This document shows, piece by piece, positions 1 through 7,822 of a stretch of 64,000 nt of DNA (positions are counted from its first letter, which is position 1; every line of letters begins with the position of its first letter). Under the pieces are notes generated by a model, which saw nothing but the letters and a program-made list of their open reading frames with translations, made no database searches and was not told the DNA's origin. A program made the position numbers and the translations under genes. The stretch is from Halobacillus shinanisalinarum (GTDB lineage: Bacteria > Bacillota > Bacilli > Bacillales > Halobacillaceae): the NCBI RefSeq assembly GCF_022919835.1, contig NZ_CP095074.1, positions 2,046,001 to 2,110,000 of the forward strand. The letters are read 5' to 3'.

Positions 1-721
1 TATTGCCAAGCACACCAACACCTGTCCCTGTCGCCTCATTTACAAGATTTGCAGCCTTAATGACTTCACCTGACTCTGCATTAATATACACTTGCCAGTT
101 TGCAGGATAAGGCTGCGCAAATTGAAGCTCCACGTGATAGGCTAATTGATAATTCCCATTTTCATGATAGACAACTAGATTACTAGCTTCAGTCAATGTT
201 TCAAAGTTCTCGCCCTCAGCTGTTTTCTTAGTTTGGTCTGCCTCTTCTTTTTCAACATCAATATGAGTCCATGCGATGGATAGTGCCTCTTTTTTCTTCA
301 CTTGGCGCTGTTGTTTCAGCTTTTCAGGAGCATTTTTATGAAACTCCCCATTCACTGACGCCACCGTTCCATCTTTATTTGTATGTACAATGACTTTTGA
401 ATTAGCTACAGGAATATTTTCAACCAGAGGCTGATAGGTATAATGAGTCATGCCTAAGTCATCTTGCTCTGCCTTAACGAATTTCAAATCTTTGTTTGGG
501 TTAATTCCAAAATCTTTCGCATTCTCCTTGAAAAACTCCGACACCTTTTCCTTTGAAACTACCTTTGATGCACTAAAGTTCTTTTTCACAAAATCTGGTG
601 CATTGATCTTAGCTTGCGGCGCTGTCTGGTCAGTACTGCCTGTCTCAGCATGTGCTAAAGATCCGCCTGAAAATAAACTAGAACCTATGACAACACTTGC
701 CATAAATGACTTCCAATTCAT
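1..721 (-). CDS. Secreted thermolysin-type (M4) neutral metalloprotease, N-terminal prepro part; cut by left window edge
   Basis: The 240 visible codons encode the front of a secreted zinc metalloprotease precursor; the catalytic HEXXH domain would lie left of base 1. The ATG at 719-721 is preceded by a strong AGGAGG. Residues 1 to about 25 are a Sec signal peptide with an AHA cleavage site. An FTP-type inhibitory propeptide follows (about 55-125, with VENIPVANSKVIVH), then a PepSY-like segment (about 140-235) ending in NWQVYINAESGEVIKA. This prepro order is that of bacillolysin/neutral protease precursors. It is divergent from an NprR-type regulator and its peptide gene; in the Bacillus cereus group NprR activates the neutral protease nprA, so the context supports the call. 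The alternative is another protease with the same FTP/PepSY prodomain, since the active site cannot be seen. Confidence 0.8.
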   Translation of the reverse strand, partial: MNWKSFMASVVIGSSLFSGGSLAHAETGSTDQTAPQAKINAPDFVKKNFSASKVVSKEKVSEFFKENAKDFGINPNKDLKFVKAEQDDLGMTHYTYQPLVENIPVANSKVIVHTNKDGTVASVNGEFHKNAPEKLKQQRQVKKKEALSIAWTHIDVEKEEADQTKKTAEGENFETLTEASNLVVYHENGNYQLAYHVELQFAQPYPANWQVYINAESGEVIKAANLVNEATGTGVGVLGN

Positions 722-752
722 CCAATTCCTCCTTTTTTTGTGGTACATTGAC

Positions 753-780
753 AATATAACACAATTTTCCGACTAGAAAA
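753..780 (-). promoter_or_regulatory. Candidate activator-dependent promoter of the M4 protease, with TTTTC-N6-GAAAA inverted repeat
   Basis: On the minus strand a -10-like TATATT lies at 753-758, about 32 bases before the protease start. At the matching -35 position (776-781) there is only GTTTTC, a poor match. An inverted repeat TTTTC-N6-GAAAA (765-780) covers the spacer and the -35 position. A weak -35 overlapped by a dyad fits a promoter needing an activator, here presumably the divergent NprR-like protein. The binding assignment is inference. Confidence 0.35.
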
Positions 781-945
781 CTGTGAAAGTTGGTACGATA
801 TACCCCACTTAAAGGCACGAAAAGGAAACGACTTGGGAAACCTATCAATATAGTTGAAATATACTAGTCGAACGTGTATTCTGAAAATAGATTCAAAAGA
901 AAAACTTCTGACGAATCTACAGTTGATCAACTAGGTGTGTGGAAA

Positions 946-2226
946 ATGGAATATGGTAAAGTGCTTCGGTTTCATCGAGTTAAACAAGGTTTGACTCAAA
1001 ACCAGCTAGCTGAGGGGATTATTTCGTCAGCTTACCTCTCTAAGATTGAGAACGATCAAACCGTTCCAGCTGTAGAGGTGCTTGAGTTGCTTTACGAAAG
1101 GCTCGGTCTCGACTATAACGATTCCTCTTACAGCCATCCTTCTAAGGAAAAGCTAAAGGAATGGTATGAATCGATCGTGTTCAAACGTAGGGAAAATGCC
1201 GAGTTGTTGAAGGAAGAATTGCTCCAGCAAAAGGAAACGCTGGCCAATCATCAATTGTATATTTTTTTCGAGTTGTTTCGCATTCGACATCTATTATTGG
1301 AAAATGAGGTGAAGAAGGCCTATGAAGCTTGGGAAAATATCCGTCAGCATAAGGATACTTTTGATGATGAGATGAAGTTCTATTACCATTTGGTTTCGGG
1401 TTTGGTGAAGTATTATAAAAATGAGTTTAATGACGCCTTCCAACAATTAATGGAGGCTAAAAACTATAGTTCTTCATTTGAGATAGAAGGTTGGGAAAAA
1501 AGCGACCTATTTTACTTGCTTGCTTTGAGCACAAGCCAAGCAACCCATTTATCAGCCTCTGTATTTTATGCCGATCAAGCACTTGAAATCTTCCAAACTC
1601 AATATGATTTAGCTAAAAGTGCTGATTGCCACATTATTCAAGGGATAAATTATAGTCGTTTAAAGAATTACACCAAATCTCTTGAAAACTATCATCTTGC
1701 ACGGAAAATTGCCTCACAAACCAATAACAATATACAACTAACTCTTGTTTACATCAATATTGGTACATTAGAAGCTCGTATGGGTAATCATGCGATCGCT
1801 ATTGAAAGTTACCAAAAAAGTATTGAATATAATGATTTAAGTACATCATTTCGAAATTCTTATTTACTAACTGCTGTTCATAGCTTAGTAATTGAGCATT
1901 ATAAGAAAGATGACTATGAAGGATGTCTTAAATGGGTTAACTACGGAGAAGAGAAGCTTAAAATATACCCTTCAAAACCCTTTCAACTTCACTTTGAATT
2001 TTATAAAAAAGTTATAAACAATGATAATAATATAAGTGATTTTTTGGAAACCGATGTAATACCTTTCTTTGAAAAGAAGAAGGAACACATATATATCATC
2101 CGCTATTCGATGTTCCTAGCCGATCTATTGGAAAAACAACGGATGTATAAAAAGGCTTCATTTTACCTAAGGTTAGCAATTCAATTGTTAAATAAACATT
2201 CTCAATTAGGAGGGATATTATTGTGA
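946..2226 (+). CDS. NprR/PlcR-type (RRNPP) peptide-responsive transcriptional regulator
   Basis: This is a 426-residue cytoplasmic regulator. Residues 5-60 are an XRE-type helix-turn-helix (LRFHRVKQGLTQNQLAEG, then SAYLSKIENDQTVPA); the rest is helical TPR-like repeats, for example around GINYSRLKNYTKSLENYHLA and GTLEARMGNHAIAIESYQKS. HTH plus TPR and this length are typical of the RRNPP family (NprR is about 423 residues), where TPRs bind a re-imported signal peptide. I start at ATG 946, with AGGTG about 10 bases upstream; the longer frame from 874 has no ribosome site and adds 24 unlike residues. Its stop overlaps the start of a small exported-peptide gene, the classic receptor-signal arrangement, and it is divergent from a secreted protease. 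NprR is the closest functional guess; strict orthology cannot be shown here. Confidence 0.85.
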   Translation: MEYGKVLRFHRVKQGLTQNQLAEGIISSAYLSKIENDQTVPAVEVLELLYERLGLDYNDSSYSHPSKEKLKEWYESIVFKRRENAELLKEELLQQKETLANHQLYIFFELFRIRHLLLENEVKKAYEAWENIRQHKDTFDDEMKFYYHLVSGLVKYYKNEFNDAFQQLMEAKNYSSSFEIEGWEKSDLFYLLALSTSQATHLSASVFYADQALEIFQTQYDLAKSADCHIIQGINYSRLKNYTKSLENYHLARKIASQTNNNIQLTLVYINIGTLEARMGNHAIAIESYQKSIEYNDLSTSFRNSYLLTAVHSLVIEHYKKDDYEGCLKWVNYGEEKLKIYPSKPFQLHFEFYKKVINNDNNISDFLETDVIPFFEKKKEHIYIIRYSMFLADLLEKQRMYKKASFYLRLAIQLLNKHSQLGGILL

Positions 2227-2339
2227 AAAAGCTTATTGCAATCCTAGCTTTTGTTGCATTTCTAGCTAGTGCTGCATCTCCAGTTGTTTATGATAGCGCT
2301 GAAGAAGCTTGGCCAGAACCTTTAGTAGAACAAGTTTAA
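2223..2339 (+). CDS. Small exported pro-peptide, likely quorum-sensing signal for the upstream RRNPP regulator
   Basis: A 38-codon gene starts at GTG 2223, overlapping the regulator stop (GTGA), with a perfect AGGAGGG at 2208-2214, 8 bases upstream. The product begins MKKLIAILAFVAFLASAAS, a short Sec signal peptide, and ends in a short acidic tail containing SAEEAWPEPLVEQV. Size, position, signal peptide and coupling match NprX/PapR-type pre-propeptides, which are secreted, trimmed to a C-terminal 5-8-mer and re-imported by Opp. The tail resembles no NprX or PapR heptapeptide I know, so the signal would be a new pherotype. Which residues form the mature peptide cannot be read from the sequence. 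Confidence 0.75.
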   Translation: MKKLIAILAFVAFLASAASPVVYDSAEEAWPEPLVEQV

Positions 2340-2395
2340 TGTAGCTTGATTTTAATGAACACCCCCTAATCCTATACCTATATATTTTATTGACT

Positions 2396-2425
2396 CTCTA
2401 CCATAATGGTAGAGGGTATTTTTTT
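2396..2425 (+). terminator. Rho-independent terminator after the regulator-peptide pair
   Basis: A perfect 7-bp stem CTCTACC / GGTAGAG (2396-2402 and 2408-2414) with a 5-base loop is followed by GGTA and a run of seven T. It closes the regulator-peptide operon just before the DUF429 gene. Confidence 0.8.
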
Positions 2426-2443
2426 ATAAAAGGAGGCTCTTAA

Positions 2444-3097
2444 ATGAAAATAGTCGGCATAGATTTATCAGGACCTTCCAATCATAAGGATACGGCTGTG
2501 GCCGTTTTTAGTGATCAAGGAGATTCGTTATATCTTGATCGGCTTCTAAATCCTGCATCTGATCAGGATATTCTTTCACTGATTACAAATTTATCTGCTG
2601 AACAACAGGTTGTTGTTGGCATTGACGCCCCTCTTTCCTACGAAGACGGTGGGGGCGATCGTGAGCTTGAGAAGGAACTCCGGAGTTTCACGAAAGAATT
2701 AGGGATGAAGTCTGGTTCGATTATGCCGCCAACGTTAACTAAAATGATCTATCTTACGGTCAGGGGAATGAAGCTTGCCTCCTTATTAAGTGATCTTATG
2801 AATATTCAAGTCATTGAGGTCCACCCAGGTGCAACCCTAGCTGCAAGAATTCCCGGTGAGGAAGGACGGAAACACGCTTTATTATATAAGCGATCCCTCG
2901 AGAGTAGGGATTGGATCGCGAATTGGATGATATCTTTCGGCTTAAAAGGGATACAGGTAAACCTTCTGCAAACGAGTCACCTAATCGATTCCTGTGCCGC
3001 TGCAATTGCAGCGTGGGATTATGTAAGTCCAAACCGTAAGCCGGCATGGAGTTATGATGCCAATTCACCCTATCATCCTTATCCTTTTTCCTGTTAA
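2444..3097 (+). CDS. DUF429 family protein (predicted RNase H-like nuclease fold)
   Basis: A 217-residue soluble protein that opens with MKIVGIDLSGPSNHKDTAVA, the DUF429 N-terminal motif with the first acidic residue of an RNase H-like fold. VVVGIDAPLSYEDGGGDREL (about 57-76) supplies a second conserved Asp, and IQVIEVHPGATLAAR (about 121-135) a conserved Glu/His block. It starts at ATG 2444 behind AAGGAGG. The family is widespread and uncharacterised; a nuclease role is inferred from fold predictions only. It is monocistronic: a terminator lies before it and a bidirectional hairpin after it. Confidence 0.75.
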   Translation: MKIVGIDLSGPSNHKDTAVAVFSDQGDSLYLDRLLNPASDQDILSLITNLSAEQQVVVGIDAPLSYEDGGGDRELEKELRSFTKELGMKSGSIMPPTLTKMIYLTVRGMKLASLLSDLMNIQVIEVHPGATLAARIPGEEGRKHALLYKRSLESRDWIANWMISFGLKGIQVNLLQTSHLIDSCAAAIAAWDYVSPNRKPAWSYDANSPYHPYPFSC

Positions 3098-3102
3098 CGA
3101 AA

Positions 3103-3138
3103 AGAGCTTTGTCCAAGGTGTAGTTTGAACAAAGCTCT
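3103..3138. terminator. Bidirectional terminator between convergent DUF429 and CstB-like genes
   Basis: A perfect 10-bp stem AGAGCTTTGT (3103-3112) / ACAAAGCTCT (3129-3138) lies 5 bases after the DUF429 stop and 4 bases before the end of the convergent gene. T-rich sequence follows on the plus strand; the minus side is less T-rich. Confidence 0.65.
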
Positions 3139-3142
3139 CCGT

Positions 3143-4537
3143 CTATTTTATTGTCTCCATATACCTTTTCCAGGCATCATATCCACCGGTAACATTAATG
3201 ACCTCTTTAAATCCGTTCGCTTGAAGTATACTTGCAGCTATAGCAGAGCGCCCACCTGATTTACAGTGCACGATAACTTTTTTGCCTTTTGGAATTTCGT
3301 CCAAACGGTTAGGAAGTGTTCCGAGCATGATGTGGACCGCTTGATCCATGTGTCCTTCTTCCCATTCTGACTGGTTTCGCACATCAATGATGACATAATC
3401 CTCACGTTTTAGAGTATCCTCCAGTTCTTTCACAGTTATATTTTTATAGATTTCTAAATCAGTTATATTATCTACATCTGTGCTTTCAATGTAACCGACT
3501 GTCCTATCAAAGCCGATCGACTGTAGTGTTCTAATTATATCGTCCACTTTTTGATCATCGGCAACTAAAGTAATATCTTGGTGATAATCCAGTAACCAGC
3601 CAGACCAGTTAGCAAAGGATTTGTTAACTGGAATATTCAATGAACCTTCTATGTGGCCATAAGCGAACTTCTCTTTTGAACGGGTATCTATTATAGTATA
3701 TTCCCCATACAATATTTCTTCAGGCTTTATCCTATCTAAAGAACCATCAAGCGGCAAAAGATCAGGGCCTTCTTTATTAAACTTCTTCATAACTCTGAAG
3801 TAAGAAGGCGGTTCAGGCTGTCCATCGATTAGGGTCGTTACAAATTGATTTTCATCACCAATCGTAAGCGCCCAGTTCGTTATTTTCTCATAGCCAACCG
3901 TTGAGGACGGCACTGCCCCTAATGATTTTCCACAAGCACTTCCGGCACCGTGACCTGGCCATACTTGGATGAAATCCGGCAGTTCTTTAAAGCGTGATAA
4001 AGACTGGAACATTGCTCTAGCACCTTGTTCTGCTGTTCCTGAAGCTCCAATTGATTTTTCCAGAAGATCAGGACGGCCTACATCACCCACGAAAACAAAG
4101 TCTCCAGTGAAGATTCCCATTGGAACGGGAGCTTTCCCGCCTTTGTCTGTTAATAGAAATGAGAGGCTTTCAGGAGTGTGGCCCGGTGTATGAAGCACAT
4201 CCAGCCTAACATTCCCAACATGAAAATAATCGCCATCCTTAAGCCATTTATGGTTTAAGTTTTTCACAAAATTGTATTTCCATTCCTCGTCACCTTCACT
4301 TGAAAGGTATAAAGCACCCCCTGTTTCATTGGCTAACTCTCTAGACCCTGATAAGAAGTCAGCATGGATGTGGGTTTCCGTAACCTTCGTTATCCTCAAA
4401 GCATTTTTGTTCGCGGTCTCCAAATATGGCTGAATATCCCGAGCAGGGTCGATAACAAGGGCTTCCCCTGTTTTTTGGCACCCCACCATGTATGAATTTT
4501 GAGCTAAATTTTCATCAAAAAAAGATTTTAAAAACAT
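3143..4537 (-). CDS. MBL-fold persulfide dioxygenase / rhodanese fusion, CstB-like
   Basis: Predicted cytosolic sulfide/persulfide detoxification enzyme. Residues 1 to about 240 form a metallo-beta-lactamase domain with THIHADFLSG, LHTPGHTPESL, GDFVFVGDVGRPDLL and WPGHGAGSACG, the iron ligands of the ETHE1/CstB dioxygenases. Two rhodanese domains follow. The first (about 265-360) lacks an active-site cysteine; the second has VHCKSGGRS with Cys at about 425. This MBL-pseudorhodanese-rhodanese order is that of staphylococcal CstB. Starts are ambiguous: I prefer ATG 4537 (GGGGG six bases upstream) over ATG 4561, whose AGGA is too close. No cst regulator or sulfide:quinone reductase is next to it. 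Confidence 0.85.
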   Translation of the reverse strand: MFLKSFFDENLAQNSYMVGCQKTGEALVIDPARDIQPYLETANKNALRITKVTETHIHADFLSGSRELANETGGALYLSSEGDEEWKYNFVKNLNHKWLKDGDYFHVGNVRLDVLHTPGHTPESLSFLLTDKGGKAPVPMGIFTGDFVFVGDVGRPDLLEKSIGASGTAEQGARAMFQSLSRFKELPDFIQVWPGHGAGSACGKSLGAVPSSTVGYEKITNWALTIGDENQFVTTLIDGQPEPPSYFRVMKKFNKEGPDLLPLDGSLDRIKPEEILYGEYTIIDTRSKEKFAYGHIEGSLNIPVNKSFANWSGWLLDYHQDITLVADDQKVDDIIRTLQSIGFDRTVGYIESTDVDNITDLEIYKNITVKELEDTLKREDYVIIDVRNQSEWEEGHMDQAVHIMLGTLPNRLDEIPKGKKVIVHCKSGGRSAIAASILQANGFKEVINVTGGYDAWKRYMETIK

Positions 4538-4617
4538 GTACATCCCCCATTTCTTATCCATGCTTCCTATATAATTATTATACCTTTTGCAGGAAGTATC
4601 CTGCCTTTAATTGAAAA

Positions 4618-4645
4618 GAACCACACCTGATTTGCGGTGTGATCC
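4618..4645 (-). terminator. Rho-independent terminator after the DUF6933-like gene
   Basis: Stem CACACC (4622-4627) / GGTGTG (4636-4641), preceded on the plus strand by AAAAGAA, gives a hairpin followed by TTCTTTTC on the minus strand, directly downstream of the gene ending at 4649. Confidence 0.6.
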
Positions 4646-4648
4646 TGA

Positions 4649-5155
4649 TTATTTTTCAAAATAATTCTTCAATGTTTCAACGGGGGTACTATACTTAAGT
4701 GGACCGTATATCAATTCAGCATTTGTAATATAGTTTATTTCTTCTGCATCAATAGCTTCATACTCCAACCCATCTGCCGCATCTTCCACCAGGGCTTTTA
4801 CTTGATTCATCATGCCTAAAGTCTGGCGGTTTGTTGTTTTTGTAAAAACAAATTCACTAGCAGCTTCTAACATATGGTCCGAAATTCCTTTGTCTACTTT
4901 TAACAATTGAAATAATTGATTCAACGATCCTTTAATGACGTTTTCGATGTTTTCAAATTGCTGCTTTCTAAGTCCGAACAATGTTAGGTTCAATCCTGTT
5001 CCGTTATTCATCAACATCAGACATTTACGTCTGTTCACTGTGATGATATTCGCATGCCACTGATAAATTTTGGGGATGTCTTTATATTGTTCTTGCTCTT
5101 CTAATTCTTGATGGAGTTCTTTAGCTAGCTTTTGTGTTGCTCCTATGACAAACAT
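4649..5155 (-). CDS. Conserved hypothetical protein, DUF6933-like
   Basis: A 168-residue soluble protein with no signal peptide or membrane segment. The N-terminus MFVIGATQKLAKELHQEL followed by WHANIITVNRRKCLMLMNN recalls the DUF6933 family of Firmicutes proteins; this is from memory and the function is unknown. The start at ATG 5155 is preferred because AGGTGG lies 7 bases upstream; the ATG two codons earlier is only 1-2 bases from it. It is monocistronic between a terminator and the treR 3' region. Confidence 0.55.
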   Translation of the reverse strand: MFVIGATQKLAKELHQELEEQEQYKDIPKIYQWHANIITVNRRKCLMLMNNGTGLNLTLFGLRKQQFENIENVIKGSLNQLFQLLKVDKGISDHMLEAASEFVFTKTTNRQTLGMMNQVKALVEDAADGLEYEAIDAEEINYITNAELIYGPLKYSTPVETLKNYFEK

Positions 5156-5320
5156 ACTCATTCCACCTCAAGTCATTTTCTATCCCTAGTGTAACAGTTT
5201 ATAATGATCCACTCTATTCATATCCCTTAGCTTAACCAATCGAATGGCACATCATTTTAATTAATTGAAATAAATGAGAGCATAGTGCATTTATCAACGA
5301 TTTATATTTTTTAGAAAAGA

Positions 5321-5351
5321 GAAGCCACAACCTGTAATAGGTCCTGGCTTC
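5321..5351 (-). terminator. Terminator of the trehalose operon
   Basis: Stem GAAGCCA (5321-5327) / TGGCTTC (5345-5351) with additional inner pairing (ACCT/AGGT) sits 8 bases after the treR stop and is followed on the minus strand by TCTTTTCTAAAAAA. Confidence 0.7.
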
Positions 5352-5358
5352 TTACTCA

Positions 5359-6072
5359 TCATTTTGTTCGCCGGGCAAAATCAACGAACTGAAATTTGTC
5401 GGGTCTGTGTCTTGATTCCGTATATTGAAATAAAGTAGCATCAGCCAAATAAACATAGCTTCGAATGACGACGACCTGGGAGTGGCCATCTAAATCCAAA
5501 TGGGCTGTATCTTCTTCCGTAACGGTTTCGACTACAATTTCTTTTTTTGCAAAACTGATCTCAAGCTCGAGCTGATTCTCGATATAGTGATAGATCGAGT
5601 GCTCGGCAATTGATTTTGTCAATCCTGGCACAACATCTTCGAGAATGTAATCCTTGTCTAAAATAATACGCTCCCCGTCAATCTCTCTCGAGCGTGAAAT
5701 CTTCCAAATCTTCATATCCTTTGAGCAGTTCAGCCGCGAACGCAATTGATTATTGGCAGTCTCTAAAAACAACTCATGGACGTGGGTTTTAACAGTTTGG
5801 CCGAGTTGATTGGATAACTCATGAAAGCTTGTCAATCCGGATACCGGAAATTCAAATTTGCTGTGATCCAAAATAACCGAACCTTTTCCCCTTACTTTTT
5901 GAATATAACCGTTTTGTGAAAGCAGGTTCAGTGCTTTTCGTATCGTTTCTCTAGAAGTCTCGAACCTGATGGTTAATTCATTCTCTGAGGGTAAGGTATC
6001 ACCAGCTTTAAACTCTCCTTGTCGGATTGCTTTTACTAAATCATTATAAATTACAATAAATTTATTCTTCAT
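5359..6072 (-). CDS. treR: TreR, GntR-family repressor of the trehalose operon
   Basis: A 237-residue repressor with an N-terminal winged helix (KAIRQGEFKAGDTLPSENEL, then ETIRKALNLLSQNGYIQKV) and a C-terminal UTRA effector domain from about 90 (ending VVIRSYVYLADATLFQYTES). In Bacillus, trehalose-6-phosphate binding to UTRA releases the repressor from DNA. It is the last gene of EIIA-treP-treA-treR, 24 bases after treA, as in B. subtilis. Its probable targets are the two TGTATATACA palindromes in the operon promoter (9778-9820). The start has only a modest GGTGA ribosome site. Confidence 0.93.
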   Translation of the reverse strand: MKNKFIVIYNDLVKAIRQGEFKAGDTLPSENELTIRFETSRETIRKALNLLSQNGYIQKVRGKGSVILDHSKFEFPVSGLTSFHELSNQLGQTVKTHVHELFLETANNQLRSRLNCSKDMKIWKISRSREIDGERIILDKDYILEDVVPGLTKSIAEHSIYHYIENQLELEISFAKKEIVVETVTEEDTAHLDLDGHSQVVVIRSYVYLADATLFQYTESRHRPDKFQFVDFARRTK

Positions 6073-6096
6073 TTATTATCACCGCTATTTATCATA

Positions 6097-7791
6097 TCAA
6101 GTCGAGTGGATATGGTAAACGATGGACTCATAAGGTCTTAACTCAACATGATGATAATCCCTAGGTGCGTCTTGGTAGTTACTTATCATCACCTCACTAG
6201 TCCCGTCTACTTCAGCATCATCAGGGAGAGTGAATGACGCCGCTTGCCCGTAAAAATTATTGATAACAAGTAAGCTCTCCCCCTTCCACTTCCTTAGGTA
6301 TGCAAAAATTCGGTCATCGTTAGGAAGCAGCAGCTGATAATCTCCGTGCGTGATGATCGGATTGTCTTTTCTAAGCTCAATCAACTTCTGGTAATGGGCG
6401 AAAATGGATGCCTCTTCCTGTACCACTTTTTCCGCATTAATTTGCGGGTAATTTTCAGCCACAGGGATCCACGGAGTGCCTTCTGTAAAGCCGGCATGCT
6501 GTTCATTATTCCACTGAACCGGTGTACGAGAATTATCGCGGGACTTCTGTTGTAATATCTCCATTATTTCGGCTTCATTCAAGCCTTTTTCACGCAGCAA
6601 GTTGTAAGCATTTAAAGACTCTACATCACGGTATTGATCGATTGAGTCAAAACCAGGATTCGTCATGCCGAATTCTTCGCCCTGATAAATATAGGGGGTT
6701 CCCTGCATCATATGAATCGTCGTCGCAAGCATTTTCCCTGATTCGACTGGATAGTTTACATCTTCCCCGAATCTTGATAGCACACGAGGCTGATCATGAT
6801 TACACCAAAACAACGCATTCCAGCCATTGCCCTGGTTCATTTCAGCCTGCCATGTGGAGAGAATTTGTTTTAGCTCATAAAAATCAAACGAAGCCTTTGT
6901 CCATTTTTCCCCATCAGGATAATCGACCTTTAAATGATGGAAATTAAATGTCATGCTTAGTTCTTCTCTCTCAGGAGCTGTGTAAAGGATGCAATGGTCA
7001 ATCGTTGTTGATGACATCTCTCCTACTGTCATAAGGTCATAGGGTGCGAAAACCTCCTGGTGCATCTCGTGCATGAATTCATGAGCTCTCGGTCCGTCTG
7101 TATAAAACTTACGTCCATCTCCTGGGGCGACACTTCCGTCATCATTTGGAAAGTCTTGATTTTTTGAAATCAAGTTGATGACGTCGAGTCGAAAACCATC
7201 AACGCCCTTTTCACCCCAAAAGCACATCATTTCGTAAATTTTTTCACGAACTTTTGGATTTTCCCAGTTTAAGTCAGCTTGGGTGACATCAAATAGATGG
7301 AGGTAATGTTGACCTGTGTCTTCGTCGTATTCCCATGCGCTTCCGCCGAACTTGGACTGCCAATTATTTGGAGGTCCTCCGTCAACAGGATCTTTCCAAA
7401 TATAATAGTCACGGTACGGATTGTCCTTCGATTTCTTCGATTCCTGAAACCATGCATGCTCCGTTGACGTGTGGTTCACGACAATGTCCATGATTAGCTT
7501 CATGCCACGTTTATGAGTTTCATCAAGCAATCGTTCGAAATCAGCCATTGTCCCATATTCTTCATGAATGCCGTAATAATCACTAATATCATAACCATTA
7601 TCATTTTGCGGTGACTTATACATCGGGGTCAGCCATAGGACATCGACCCCAAGTGTGTTTAAATAGTCTAGTTTTTCGATAATGCCTTGAATGTCACCTA
7701 CACCATTTCCTGTCGTGTCGTTAAAACTTTTTGGGTAAATTTGATAGACGACGGCTTGTTTCCACCAAGGTTGTTCTGTCATTTCTGTCAT
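6097..7791 (-). CDS. treA: TreA, alpha,alpha-phosphotrehalase (trehalose-6-phosphate hydrolase, GH13)
   Basis: This cytoplasmic GH13 enzyme splits trehalose-6-phosphate into glucose and glucose-6-phosphate. The 564-residue product starts WWKQAVVYQIYPKSFNDTTG, the oligo-1,6-glucosidase-type barrel start. Conserved blocks are GVDVLWLTPMYKSPQNDNGY, MDIVVNHTS, DGFRLDVINL (nucleophile Asp), TVGEMSS (acid/base Glu) and WCNHDQPR (third Asp). ATG 7791 has GGTGG 7 bases upstream; the longer frame to 7866 would run into treP and is rejected. Placement between treP and treR fixes the specificity better than sequence alone, since GH13 relatives cut isomaltose. Confidence 0.93.
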   Translation of the reverse strand: MTEMTEQPWWKQAVVYQIYPKSFNDTTGNGVGDIQGIIEKLDYLNTLGVDVLWLTPMYKSPQNDNGYDISDYYGIHEEYGTMADFERLLDETHKRGMKLIMDIVVNHTSTEHAWFQESKKSKDNPYRDYYIWKDPVDGGPPNNWQSKFGGSAWEYDEDTGQHYLHLFDVTQADLNWENPKVREKIYEMMCFWGEKGVDGFRLDVINLISKNQDFPNDDGSVAPGDGRKFYTDGPRAHEFMHEMHQEVFAPYDLMTVGEMSSTTIDHCILYTAPEREELSMTFNFHHLKVDYPDGEKWTKASFDFYELKQILSTWQAEMNQGNGWNALFWCNHDQPRVLSRFGEDVNYPVESGKMLATTIHMMQGTPYIYQGEEFGMTNPGFDSIDQYRDVESLNAYNLLREKGLNEAEIMEILQQKSRDNSRTPVQWNNEQHAGFTEGTPWIPVAENYPQINAEKVVQEEASIFAHYQKLIELRKDNPIITHGDYQLLLPNDDRIFAYLRKWKGESLLVINNFYGQAASFTLPDDAEVDGTSEVMISNYQDAPRDYHHVELRPYESIVYHIHST

Positions 7792-7822
7792 ATGAGCACC
7801 ACCGTTCTCGAAAAAATTAAGT

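Noticed and set aside
450..776. Plus-strand frame of 108 codons opposite the protease
   Set aside because: It is the antisense shadow of the well-supported prepro-protease frame and has no ribosome site.
868..880. LexA-like box CGAACGTGTATTC before the regulator
   Set aside because: The second half-site is ATTC instead of GTTC; too weak to support.
874..945. Extra 24 N-terminal residues on the NprR-like regulator
   Set aside because: No ribosome site at 874; the HTH starts normally at the ATG at 946.
6346..6947. Two plus-strand frames opposite treA
   Set aside because: Antisense shadows of treA with composition unlike real proteins.
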